DNA of 64,000 bases from Methanobacteriota archaeon (GTDB lineage: Archaea; Halobacteriota; Methanosarcinia; Methanosarcinales; Methanosarcinaceae): the NCBI GenBank assembly GCA_023399215.1, contig JAEWQJ010000011.1, positions 124,001 to 188,000 on the forward strand, in the 5' to 3' direction. The notes beneath the pieces are model-generated. The model worked only from the letters and a program-made list of their open reading frames with translations, did not search any database and was not told the DNA's origin. The position numbers and the translations under genes were made by a program. Below, piece by piece: positions 52,129-61,059 of this stretch (within the stretch, counting starts at the first letter, position 1; each line of letters begins with the position of its first letter).

Positions 52129-55100
52129 TTATTCCTGCTGGGCAAGCTTTATTCTCACTTTTGAGAGGTCTTTGCCGGCGACGAGTTTTTGCATGAGTTT
52201 TTTGATGCGGGCGTCGAAGTTTGTGTAGTCCATCACTTGTGATTCTTTGAAGACGGCTTCAAGGAATATAGTGGGGTTTACTTCAACAATTTCTAATTCA
52301 CGAAAGAGGTTGTTTAAGGCTATTACAAGAGAGTCCTCAATGGTTTCAGGGAGCTGGGAAGAGCGGATTATAGCTTCTATCAGGGTTCGCTCTTCTGAGG
52401 AGAGATACTGGAGATTTCCGCGGTAGTTTTCCAGCTCAGCGAGGAGGGTATTTTCCCAGTCTTCATAGATGGAGCCAATTTTTTCGTCAAGACGGGAGAT
52501 CTGGAACTCTGGGTTTTCGTTTTTGAAGCCTTTTGGAAAGCTGCATTTTGTGCAGACAACATTTTTGTCCAGGATATCCACATTGAAGGAGGAACACTGG
52601 AGGTTACTCAAAGCTGAAATCTGGTTTTCGACTTCTATGAATTTACGTTTGTTAAGAAGTTCCACATTCTTTAATTTGCGGAGCTTGTGGTAGGTCGAAG
52701 AGCCTGTAACTTGTGTGAGTTTTGACCAGTTTACTTTGCTGCCCACATTGTTTTCATGGGCATGGTAGTAGGCTGACTTGTACTTCCTCCGGATGCTCTG
52801 AAGTTTACCGAGAAGAGGGTTGAAGTCCTCGGGAGAGAGGAGTTTTTCTGCATCTGAGAGGATGGCAAAGGAGTCATTAATAAAGCTGTCAACACCTTCT
52901 ACCTGGATAATACCCGGGTAGTCGTCCATGACCTTTTTGACTTCAAGGGCATAGACCAATTCAGATTCGATTTCTTCAAAGAATTTCTTGTAAAAGCGGT
53001 GCAATTTTCCAAGCAGCTCGACAGCTTCTCCGATTTCCTCTATTTCGCTGTCAGAGTAGATTATCTTCTTCAGGTCATTTGGTGTTTTCACAAGCTCGAA
53101 ATCGGAAAACGGAATGCACTTTAAGGTCTCATGCCTTGCATTCAACCCTTCAATGTCAATGATGTTTGAGTGCTGCAGAGAGAGTTTTTCAAGCCTTTGT
53201 TTTGCATCATCGAAGTTCTCCTTGAGTTCAAGATAGCTTTTTCTGAATTCTTGGATGGCTGCATTTCTCTTGCTTGACTCAAGGACTTTCCTGGCAGTTC
53301 CCTGGTCCAGGCCTACTGCCATAAAGAGCTTGATTATGGGCTGCTTGTCAAACTCACTTTCAAGGGTAAGGTACTTTATGTTTTCAAAAGCTTCGATGCT
53401 GCTCTTAAACACATCTGCTACTTCGGAGGAACCAATGGTCTTTCCTCCAGCAGCTTTTAAAGCAATTTCCCCGGTGTAGGTTAGCGCCACCATCACAAAT
53501 TCTGTCATTATCGGGTCATATCCATAAGGGGATTCCTTAAATTTAGAAACGAACTCGGCCACCGGTAAGTTCTGCCCTGCATCTTCCTTTGCAGCTTCTA
53601 GGATTTTCTGAGCCACTTCTGAACCTGTAGTCGAAGTATTACCCTTATCATCGAGCAGCTCAAGAGCGTTCAGAATGGACTTTGAGCCGCTGAAAAGAGT
53701 TGTCTGTGCTCCGTTCTGAGAGACCATATTCTTTACAGCAGTGCTAAACTCTCCTTTGATATTGTCCCTTGTAACCGAATTTGAAAACTTGGGATGTTTT
53801 TTATATTTTTCATTAAAGTAAGAATCAAATATTTCTGGTTTTATTTCGGAAAATAACTCATCAAAGTTACTGAATTCCCTGACAATGAGGCTCTTTATGC
53901 TCTTTTTTGCGTCCCCTATCTCTACAATCCCGTTTTCAAGGTAAGATGTGGAGAGTAGTTTTGTGAAATCTTTTTTCCGGGAAGCATACTTATTTTGGAT
54001 TATACTACGCTGATAATTGTCATTTATCAGGGCTTTTGCCGAAGCAAGCATCTTCAGCTGCTCAACAACATCCTGTGTTAGTTTTCCGGAAATTTGCAGC
54101 CTGTTATTTAGAGACCTGTAACGTTTTCCGGCGCAGAAAGGCGATATAAATAAAATCTGGAAATCCCCCTCGATCTCCTCTGTTTTATCTCCTTTTCCGG
54201 TCTCGTATACAAATTGCCCTTCACGGAATGATTTTTTCGATTTCCAGTGGCAAGTGTCTCTAAAAACTCCAAAACCTGTTTCTTCTCCAAGCATCAGCTG
54301 GTCTTTTAGAATTCCGAGGATTTCGTCATCGAGGGCATTTTCCGGAAGGTTGTCAGATTTTCTTTTGATAACCTGGTCATAGTCAATGTTGAGCTGAAGG
54401 TCGAGGAAATAATATCCTTCTTCAGTGCGGTTGATAAATTGCCCATCTGTAACCTTGCGGAGTTCGTCCAGCACGAGGGTGATTTCGTCCTCTGCTTCCA
54501 GCATCTTGTTGCTCGGTAGAACAAGCAGAGTGTTTGCAAGTTCCTGGGCATTAGCTCCGTTGTTTGTGCTTTTTCCGTAAAGCTTCAGGACTCCAAGAGC
54601 CTTTACGATCTCAGCAGCCGTTTGCTGACGTTTTCCATCGAGGAGATCGATTTTGCTGGCTAGTGTCTGTACAGCATCGACTACGGGGGAAACAGTCTCA
54701 AGGTTTTTGACTGTGTGTTTCGACTCGATCTCATCGTAGATCAGGTCATAGGTTATCAGGTGTGGGAATTCCCTATCAAGGACCTTTTCTACTTCTTGAA
54801 TCGTAAACTGGATCACGCCGCGTTTTTCAAAATAAGGAAGTTCGCTGAATACCTGAATCACATAGGGGTGGAGAGGGAAAAGATCAACAAACTCGTTAAG
54901 ATGTGCCTGAATCGCAGGATAATACTTGGTGTAATCTGAGAACAATTTCTCAAGCTCAAGCCTCTGCTCTTTTGATTTGTTCAGCACACGCTTTGCAATG
55001 ACTTTCTTTATGTCTTCCCTTTTGATAGTAATAATCTGGAACCTTTCAGAAACCCGGCCAAAACTCTCAGCTTCATCAACATACTTGGGATTGGTGAAGA

Positions 55101-55743
55101 TATGTTCCTGCATGGCCCCAATAAATGTAAAATCACTTTCCTGGGCAACCTGGCCGAGAATTCTTAGAAACTGAACATCCCTTGTAATTTTTTCTTTGTC
55201 TTTTTGCTTGAGGAAATCTGAGATCTCATCAACAACAACAATCAACCCCCGAGTATGGTCCTGTACTTTTACAGCCTGTACCACGTCGTTGATCATTTTT
55301 TTGTGGTCTACAACTTCCTTTAAGGGGAATTCGTACTGAATGCCGTAGTTTTCCTCAAGCTGCTGTTCGATCCTGTCATAGAAATAGGCTGCAAGCTCGA
55401 CATCATTAGGCTGCAGTTCCCAGCGAATAACCACAAAATCCCTGTTGATGTTTTCGGCTGCCTCTCGAACTTTTTCATTCTGTATTGAGGATCTCAAGCT
55501 TTTGTCACTAAGAATAGAAATAATGAATGCGAGCAAATGTGACTTACCGGAACCGTATCCTCCGATTACCTGGACTGCTTTATGTGTGTCTTTTTGAAAA
55601 TCATTAAGGATATTGATAAGGGATTCTTCCATTGACTGTGAAATTACATAATTTTCAACCATCTTCCGTTTGTCATATGAAGAATCAATATCAATTACAT
55701 CTTTTATCTTCTCAAAATTAATAAGTTCTTTTATTTTAGGCAT
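52129..55743 (-). CDS. brxC: BREX ATPase BrxC (DUF6079-like)
   Basis: 1204 aa from ATG at 55743 (SD GGAGG; an in-frame TTG lies one codon before). N-terminal P-loop GGYGSGKSHLLAF (near 60-72) and Walker B GLIVVVDEISDFL (near 170-182), AAA-like. Long helical middle and C-terminal coiled coils (for example KLHRFYKKFFEEIESELVYALEVKKV); a CTKC motif near 1070 may bind zinc. BrxC/PglY is the large ATPase shared by all BREX types. Overlaps brxF by 8 bp. Confidence 0.88.
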   Translation of the reverse strand: MPKIKELINFEKIKDVIDIDSSYDKRKMVENYVISQSMEESLINILNDFQKDTHKAVQVIGGYGSGKSHLLAFIISILSDKSLRSSIQNEKVREAAENINRDFVVIRWELQPNDVELAAYFYDRIEQQLEENYGIQYEFPLKEVVDHKKMINDVVQAVKVQDHTRGLIVVVDEISDFLKQKDKEKITRDVQFLRILGQVAQESDFTFIGAMQEHIFTNPKYVDEAESFGRVSERFQIITIKREDIKKVIAKRVLNKSKEQRLELEKLFSDYTKYYPAIQAHLNEFVDLFPLHPYVIQVFSELPYFEKRGVIQFTIQEVEKVLDREFPHLITYDLIYDEIESKHTVKNLETVSPVVDAVQTLASKIDLLDGKRQQTAAEIVKALGVLKLYGKSTNNGANAQELANTLLVLPSNKMLEAEDEITLVLDELRKVTDGQFINRTEEGYYFLDLQLNIDYDQVIKRKSDNLPENALDDEILGILKDQLMLGEETGFGVFRDTCHWKSKKSFREGQFVYETGKGDKTEEIEGDFQILFISPFCAGKRYRSLNNRLQISGKLTQDVVEQLKMLASAKALINDNYQRSIIQNKYASRKKDFTKLLSTSYLENGIVEIGDAKKSIKSLIVREFSNFDELFSEIKPEIFDSYFNEKYKKHPKFSNSVTRDNIKGEFSTAVKNMVSQNGAQTTLFSGSKSILNALELLDDKGNTSTTGSEVAQKILEAAKEDAGQNLPVAEFVSKFKESPYGYDPIMTEFVMVALTYTGEIALKAAGGKTIGSSEVADVFKSSIEAFENIKYLTLESEFDKQPIIKLFMAVGLDQGTARKVLESSKRNAAIQEFRKSYLELKENFDDAKQRLEKLSLQHSNIIDIEGLNARHETLKCIPFSDFELVKTPNDLKKIIYSDSEIEEIGEAVELLGKLHRFYKKFFEEIESELVYALEVKKVMDDYPGIIQVEGVDSFINDSFAILSDAEKLLSPEDFNPLLGKLQSIRRKYKSAYYHAHENNVGSKVNWSKLTQVTGSSTYHKLRKLKNVELLNKRKFIEVENQISALSNLQCSSFNVDILDKNVVCTKCSFPKGFKNENPEFQISRLDEKIGSIYEDWENTLLAELENYRGNLQYLSSEERTLIEAIIRSSQLPETIEDSLVIALNNLFRELEIVEVNPTIFLEAVFKESQVMDYTNFDARIKKLMQKLVAGKDLSKVRIKLAQQE

Positions 55744-56191
55744 CAATATCCTCCATTTTCACGTTTATCAGTTCACTCACATCCATCTCAACATGATCTT
55801 CTTTTCTATATTCTGAGTACTGGATTCGTGAACCTGAAATCTGCCCTTCAAGAATTACAATGCACTCCTTGTCCCGTGACCTGTATTTAAATGCCCCCAC
55901 AGGGGTCAACTTTCCAAGCTCGGGAGAGTATAATATATTAGTGTTATAAAGGATTACTTTGTCTGGAAGTGAGTTAAACCACTGCTTAACTTTATCTCCT
56001 ATTCGAAGTTTGATCTTATTTTCCGGAATATCTTCGATTATACGGAGGATATTTTCGTTTGCATCGTAGCTTGTCCAGCCTTCATTCTTAAGAGCATTGA
56101 TTATTTTTTCATGCTGCTGATTGTTGTCCACTATTACAAGCATTTTGTAATGATTGGTTCGGTTTTGTTCCAGCAAGGTATCCAGTCGCAT
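55736..56191 (-). CDS. brxF: BREX type 3 protein BrxF
   Basis: 151 aa, first gene of the operon. Small P-loop-related protein found only in BREX type 3; blocks seen are MLVIVDNNQQHEKIINALKNEGW, INVKMEDID at the end, and IVILEGQISGSRIQYSEYR. No strong Walker A is visible, as noted for the family. ATG start with SD-like GATGAG. Its position before brxC and the gene order that follows identify the type. Confidence 0.82.
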   Translation of the reverse strand: MRLDTLLEQNRTNHYKMLVIVDNNQQHEKIINALKNEGWTSYDANENILRIIEDIPENKIKLRIGDKVKQWFNSLPDKVILYNTNILYSPELGKLTPVGAFKYRSRDKECIVILEGQISGSRIQYSEYRKEDHVEMDVSELINVKMEDIDA

Positions 56192-56458
56192 ATTCTCATC
56201 TCAAAGGTTTAGACAATATTTTAAAAGAGATATAATAAACCTTTCTAATTTATTGAACTATCTAAGTAACTTCAAAAAAATGCAGAAGCCCGATCAATGT
56301 TTCTCCTGCTTGAAGGTGCTGCAAAGATGGTTAAGTTTTGCGTATTTGATAATAATACCTACTATTATACACCGCAGGCAAAATAAACACTTTATGAAAC
56401 TCACTGTCCTTGTTGATAATAACACCCTTATTGACAGGGATTTCTTTGCCGAGCCCGG

Positions 56459-56600
56459 TTTTTTTCTTCAAACTTTTTCTTTACACTTTTTCTTTACACT
56501 TTTTCTTTAATTTTTCCCAAATTTTTCTTCAAACTTTTCTTCAAACTTTTTTCCTTAGACTTTCTTCAAACTTTTCTTTACACTTTTTCTTCAAACTTTT
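56459..56600. repeat. T-rich repeats (TTTTCTTCAAACT / CTTTACACTTTTT)
   Basis: At least eight interleaved units of two short sequences in 140 bp. Long U-runs result on one strand. Open frames over this tract are low complexity and not genes. Confidence 0.7.
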
Positions 56601-56766
56601 TTATTTTCGCTTTTTAGCAGATAGGCAGAAAGTGTTTCTGACCGATTTGTTTATATACTGACATGATATGTATAGTGAGCCATTAACTAGTTAGATGCCG
56701 CTAATTTCTGAGATCTTCTGGCGATTTTCCGGATCATATTTTTTGATTATCAGGAGCCTGTAGTTG

Positions 56767-56947
56767 CCGGAATATAGGGGACGGGTCAAGGTTCGGAAGC
56801 CTATTGAAGCTCGGAAGTTTCATCTTGAAAGGGAAACGCTAGTGCAAAAAGCACCACAAACTGCGCCTGGAAGCGCAAAGTCTGTGCAAAAGCGCTGAAG
56901 GTCATTCATGCTCATTGATTAAGGAAAAAGCTCACCCGAGCATCCGG
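56767..56947 (+). ncRNA. Candidate structured RNA upstream of rps3ae
   Basis: About 50% GC, well above its flanks. A closing pair CCGGA (56767-56771)/TCCGG (56943-56947) encloses hairpins: GGTT-CGGA-AGCC (56790-56801), GAAGCT-CGGA-AGTTTC (56806-56821), GTGC-AAAAA-GCAC (56842-56854), TGCGC-CTGGAA-GCGCA (56862-56877) and GCTC-ACCC-GAGC (56930-56941). The first two have the same loop. No SD-led frame. It does not match RNase P RNA, SRP RNA or a known snoRNA by eye. Could be a leader that controls rps3ae or a free small RNA. Confidence 0.45.
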
Positions 56948-57064
56948 AATAAGAAACTGAAAGGCTTGAGGGCCGCAGGATAAACCAGCAGCATACAAAA
57001 TTCAACAAAAATACTAGAAACAACATAATAATCGTAAAAAGGAACATTACTTCGGAGGAATCAC

Positions 57065-57688
57065 TTGGCAAGAAAGAAAGTACAGAGAAAGCTTGACGGA
57101 TGGAAGTCCAAGGAATGGTATAATATTGAAGCTCCTGCTTACTTAAACAGAGCTATTGTCGGTAACACTATGGCAGGAGATCCTTCTCTTCTCGTAGGAC
57201 GCAATATTGAAACCACTGTTGGAGAACTTACCAACGATATGACCAAGAATAACACTAAGGTCATCCTCAGGATCAATAATGTCGTAGGAGACGTCGCAAC
57301 TACTGACCTTATGGGCCACGAACTTACAACCGACTATATCCGCTCAATCGTGAAGAGGCAGACCTCCAGGATTGATGCGAATATCGACGTTAAAACCAAA
57401 GACGGCTATGTCATCCGTGTAAAGCCTACCTGCTTTACCATCAAAAGGGCACGCTCAAGCCAGATTAAAGCCATCAGGGAAATGATGGTCAACATCGTCG
57501 CAAAGCGTGCATCAGAAGCCGATTTCGAGACCTTTATGCAGGAAGCAATTCTTGGCAGACTCTCAGCAGCCATTTACAGGCAGGCCAAGTTCATCTACCC
57601 GCTCCGCAGGGTCGAAATCCGCAAAACCCAGGTCGAAGCAGCACCTGCACCTGCTACATCCGCTGCACCCGAACCTGCAGCAGCATAA
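57065..57688 (+). CDS. rps3ae: Ribosomal protein S3Ae (eS1)
   Basis: 207 aa, archaeal/eukaryotic-only 30S protein. Family blocks: KLDGWKSKEWYNIEAPAYL, GRNIETTVGELTND, MGHELTTDYIRSIVKRQTSRID, IRVKPTCFTIKRARSSQIKAIR. The C-terminus is an Ala-Pro-Glu tail. TTG start with GGAGG six bases before. Single transcript, with a hairpin terminator 33 bp after the stop. Its usual neighbours recJ and pcc1 are 22 kb away. Confidence 0.93.
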   Translation: MARKKVQRKLDGWKSKEWYNIEAPAYLNRAIVGNTMAGDPSLLVGRNIETTVGELTNDMTKNNTKVILRINNVVGDVATTDLMGHELTTDYIRSIVKRQTSRIDANIDVKTKDGYVIRVKPTCFTIKRARSSQIKAIREMMVNIVAKRASEADFETFMQEAILGRLSAAIYRQAKFIYPLRRVEIRKTQVEAAPAPATSAAPEPAAA

Positions 57689-57720
57689 TTTCGTTCTGGT
57701 TCAATATCAAGAAGCAGGGG

Positions 57721-57745
57721 AAAATCCGAAAGGATTTTCTTATCT
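57721..57745 (+). terminator. Terminator of rps3ae
   Basis: Perfect stem AAAATCC-GAAA-GGATTTT (57721-57738) with a GNRA-type loop and T-rich DNA after it. Confidence 0.75.
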
Positions 57746-57786
57746 CTTTTCTTAGTTTCTTTTAGTATGCGAGTTTCTCGCTCTTA

Positions 57787-57845
57787 CTGTTCTAATTGTT
57801 CTTCTTCATTGTTCTAATTGTTCTTTTTCACTGTTCTAATTGTTA
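57787..57845. repeat. Three repeats of CTGTTCTAATTGTTCTTCTTCA type
   Basis: Units of about 21-25 bp in the gap between rps3ae and the converging topA. Slippage-type, T-rich. Confidence 0.7.
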
Positions 57846-57883
57846 TTTCTAAGGGTTTTTGATTTCAGGTTTTTCAGGTTTTT

Positions 57884-60454
57884 TTACTTCCTCTTTTTCA
57901 GGCCTGCAGCCGATACTTTTGAAGTTTTTCTTTTTGCTTGGGTTACTTCTGGGCTTGATGCTGAACTTGTCGCTGAACTTGCTACCGGTTTTGCTACTGA
58001 ACTTGCTGCAGGGCGGCTTACCGAAGCCTTTTCCTTGATCCTTGTTTCGGCTCCTTTGCCTGGCCTTTTCCAGTATTTTCTGCCTTCCGGGCAGCGCCGG
58101 TTTATACAGAACTCTTCCTCAGGGCTGTCGCCTTCTTCTTTTAACCTGAACAGCTTCCAGCCGCAGATTTCACAGGTCTTGTCAAGCAGGGTCAGTTTTC
58201 CGGTTTTTGGGACTGAATGAGTGTATCCGCAGCGTTTCGTGCAGCCCAGGAATCGTGTGTCTTTAAAGTTTATCAGGAACATGCTTCCATCACATTCCGG
58301 GCAGGGACCGACCGTTTCTGGGGGATAGCATTCTTTTTCAAGGTCGCAGGTAAAACAGGGGCCTATGCCTACAGCCCAGTTATATTTGTTTCCGACTTTC
58401 AGGACAGCTGCTCCTCCTTTTTTACATTCCTTGCTCCTTAGTACGGTCAAAGCCCCGGCTTTTGGCAGAGGATACGAGTTTCTGCAGTCCGGATAGCCTG
58501 TGCAGCCCACAAAGCGGCCTGAATCCGTCTGCACAATTCTTAACACATGCCCGCAAGCCTTACAGGTTCCGATGTAGTTTTTCTTGTCTTCGAGGGCAGC
58601 TTCGTCCTTAATCGTGCCTGCTATGCTTGAAGTCAGCTCCTTTTTATTTGCCTCAAGCTGGGCGTACATCTCCTTTATCAGGACTGTGCCTTCTTCAAGG
58701 GCCGCTTCAAACTCTTTTTTTCCATCCTCGACTTCCTGAATAAGGGCTTCGATCTTTGCCCTTATTTCCGGCTTTACTAGAATAGGAACGGTCAGAGAGA
58801 GCCCATCCATAAGGGTAAAGCCTGTATCGAGAATAGAGATTGTTTTTCCCTTTGTCTCAAGATATCCCCGCTTTTTATTTGTTTCAATATGAGTCGGAGC
58901 TGTTGCCTTTGTCCCGATTCCGTTTTTGTCCATAAGGGTCAGAAGTTCGGCTTCGGTCAGTTTCTTTGGAGGGCTGGTTTTGGACTTTGTATTGCTGAGC
59001 TTTTTTATGCCCACTTTCTGGCCTTCTTCTACAAACGGAAGAAGTTTATCCTTTTTATTTTCGAATGGATAGGCTTCGAGCCAGCCCGAATCCTTGAGCA
59101 CGGTTCCGGATGAGTCAAAAGGCTCTTCATTTACGAGCAGGTGGAGATGCGTTTTTTCGAAAACGGCTGCAGGCATAAGGTTTGCCAGGAAATGCCTTGC
59201 TATAAGGTCATAGACTGCAGGGGCCTGAGGGATATTTACTGCAGAGCTAACCTCTCCTCTTGAAGCCGCCCTGATTGGGTGGATAGGGGGGTGGTCGTGT
59301 GCATCTTTTTCTCCGTTTTTCGGTACAATTGGGGCTATAAGAATAGACTCTGCAAAAGGCTTGTATTCCTTCTGGCGTGCAAAATCAAAGACAAGGGACT
59401 TGAAATCAAAGTCTTCAGCGTATTTGTTTGTCTCGGTCCTGGGGTAGCTGGTAAACCCTGCAAGGTAAAGCTGTTCTGCAACCTCAAGGGCAAGTTCTGG
59501 GCTTATCCCGAGGAACTTGGAGGCCCTTTTGAGGAATTCTGTAGTATTTAAGGGATTAGGAGGACTGGTTTTTGTTTCTTTTACTGTCTTTTTCGCAACT
59601 AACCCTTCCTTTGCCCCTTTTAGCCTTTTGAAGATCTCAGCGGCTTTTTCTTTATCGTGAATATTTCCTGCCCTGTGAGTACCTTCAAAATCTCTTCTTT
59701 CTTTTCCACCTTCTTTTTCGCCTTTTTTTTCGCTTTCTTTTTCGTCTTCTTTTTCACTTTCTGCCGAGAATATCGCAGTTATCTTCCAGAAGTCCTTTGC
59801 CTGAAAAGCCCGGATTGTCTTTTCCCTTTCGTATACAAATCCGCAGGTAGGCGTCTGGCAAGGACCGATAGAAAGTATATCTTTTGTTCTTGCTCTCTCC
59901 CTGACCGAAAGCGTGACAAAGCGGGTGAAAGCTGCTCCCATTTTAAGGTCCAGAATCTGTCTGGCTTCTGCAGCCATTGCCATGTTGTAGTCCGGGTCTA
60001 TCAGGCTTTCAAAAGCTTTTTTTACCTCTTTTGGGGAGAGAGACGAAAAACGAGCCCTTTCAACCGGTACATTTGTTACTTCCTCTGCAAGTGTTTTGGC
60101 TTCAAATCCTATATTTTCTCCTTCCCTGTCATAGTCGCAGGCAAGGACAATCTTGTTTGCTCTTTTTGCCAGATTTTTTACTGCAGCAGCGTAATTAGTT
60201 CGCGTTACAAGTTTTTGCGGGTCGACTCCAAGAAGCACACCCGGATTGACTTCATTCCATTTGTTATACTGCTCCGGAAAGTCATAATTCATAATATGTC
60301 CGGAAAGTCCCATTACCAGCCACTCTTCACCTTTCCACTTGAATTCATATGCTGGCAGCCCTTCAACTGTTATCCTCTCAACTTCCCCCTCGCCCAGGAT
60401 GCTGGCAATCTGGGATGCTGCCTTATTCTTTTCTGCAAATGCGACAACTGTCAT
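57884..60454 (-). CDS. topA: DNA topoisomerase I (type IA)
   Basis: 856 aa. TOPRIM domain at the N-terminus (VVAFAEKNKAASQIASIL and the D-x-D block ACDYDREGENIG near 99-110), catalytic Tyr in LAGFTSYPRTETNKY (near 338), ENGIGTKATAPTHIETN-type active-site block. C-terminal zinc fingers of C4 type: CKACGH...CTGYPDC, CFTCDLEKEC, CPECDG...CTKRC, CEICG...CINRRC. A KE/EK-rich insertion lies near 228-255 (EKEDEKESEKKGEKEGGKE), unusual and probably a flexible loop. The last 50 residues are Ala/Ser/Lys low complexity. Relaxes negative supercoils. Confidence 0.92.
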   Translation of the reverse strand: MTVVAFAEKNKAASQIASILGEGEVERITVEGLPAYEFKWKGEEWLVMGLSGHIMNYDFPEQYNKWNEVNPGVLLGVDPQKLVTRTNYAAAVKNLAKRANKIVLACDYDREGENIGFEAKTLAEEVTNVPVERARFSSLSPKEVKKAFESLIDPDYNMAMAAEARQILDLKMGAAFTRFVTLSVRERARTKDILSIGPCQTPTCGFVYEREKTIRAFQAKDFWKITAIFSAESEKEDEKESEKKGEKEGGKERRDFEGTHRAGNIHDKEKAAEIFKRLKGAKEGLVAKKTVKETKTSPPNPLNTTEFLKRASKFLGISPELALEVAEQLYLAGFTSYPRTETNKYAEDFDFKSLVFDFARQKEYKPFAESILIAPIVPKNGEKDAHDHPPIHPIRAASRGEVSSAVNIPQAPAVYDLIARHFLANLMPAAVFEKTHLHLLVNEEPFDSSGTVLKDSGWLEAYPFENKKDKLLPFVEEGQKVGIKKLSNTKSKTSPPKKLTEAELLTLMDKNGIGTKATAPTHIETNKKRGYLETKGKTISILDTGFTLMDGLSLTVPILVKPEIRAKIEALIQEVEDGKKEFEAALEEGTVLIKEMYAQLEANKKELTSSIAGTIKDEAALEDKKNYIGTCKACGHVLRIVQTDSGRFVGCTGYPDCRNSYPLPKAGALTVLRSKECKKGGAAVLKVGNKYNWAVGIGPCFTCDLEKECYPPETVGPCPECDGSMFLINFKDTRFLGCTKRCGYTHSVPKTGKLTLLDKTCEICGWKLFRLKEEGDSPEEEFCINRRCPEGRKYWKRPGKGAETRIKEKASVSRPAASSVAKPVASSATSSASSPEVTQAKRKTSKVSAAGLKKRK

Positions 60455-61059
60455 GTAAAATACCCTGATTCCGTTCTTGAGATTATATTGGGATCTAAAA
60501 TAGTATTAATAAGAAATGTGTAAGGAAACGCATAATAAGCTAATTGAAACACATAATAAAGTAAATTAGGAAATGCACCTGAAAGATTTCCCTTCTTTTT
60601 TCTCGCTTTTTTATGTGCATCGGCTTAATCTTACTGGTTAAATTCAATTATTTTACTGGTTAAATTCAATTATTTTACTGGTCAAATTCAATTATTTTAC
60701 TGGTTGGGTTCAATTATATCAGTAAGCTGTAAAAGCCTTTACTTTAAAAACAGTTTCCGTGGTTTTCTTTCTGCGCATGCTCTAAATAATAACCTACATT
60801 ATTTATATATTTGTTTGCTTATACATATTATATGACTTGCCAGACGTGAAAAGATATATATGAGTTGTCTGTTCTAGTCTGCAAGATATAAGTACTGGAT
60901 TTATCTTTATCCTTATTATTCTAGTCAACCTTATAATATGCTTATGAAATGTTGGTTAGTTACAGTCAATGATATTGCTGTTATTTGACATGTTTTCATC
61001 GAGATCTGTTAATTAATATAATATTATAATTTTTCATTAACCTGCAGTCTGGAGTAACA
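60455..61059. other. Divergent intergenic region topA-thiC
   Basis: 605 bp, AT-rich, with the 22-bp tandem repeats listed separately, and TATA-like ATTTATATATTTG (near 60800) and GATATATATGAG (near 60851) on the thiC side. A long leader before thiC is possible. I see no TPP riboswitch core (CTGAGA and the ACCTGATCTGG type) here. Confidence 0.5.
60631..60718. repeat. Four 22-bp tandem repeats
   Basis: TTACTGGTTAAATTCAATTATT twice, then two variants (GGTCAAATT; GGTTGGGTT...TATA). They lie in the topA-thiC divergent gap at even spacing of two helical turns, so they could be binding sites for a regulator on one DNA face. Confidence 0.85.

Larger units (their letters stand above)
56192..57064. 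other. Intergenic region between BREX and rps3ae
   Basis: 873 bp. 56192-56300: BREX promoter (minus strand, TATA-like TTTATTATATCTC on the other strand near 56226-56240). 56459-56600: T-rich tandem repeats. 56767-56947: hairpin-rich candidate RNA. The last 60 bp hold the SD of rps3ae. Confidence 0.5.

Noticed and set aside
56767..56947. RNase P RNA or SRP RNA
   Set aside because: The conserved cores (for example GAGGAAAGTCC, or the GGTCAGG..GGAAGCAGCC helix 8) are absent.
59657..60523. 288-aa open frame on the plus strand
   Set aside because: It lies fully opposite topA, is rich in Phe, Cys and Ser as expected of an antisense shadow, and has no SD.
60631..60718. CRISPR array
   Set aside because: Units are directly joined with no spacers, and no cas genes are in the window.
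60719..61059. TPP riboswitch before thiC
   Set aside because: The conserved core sequences were not found; archaeal thiamin genes are mostly controlled by proteins.
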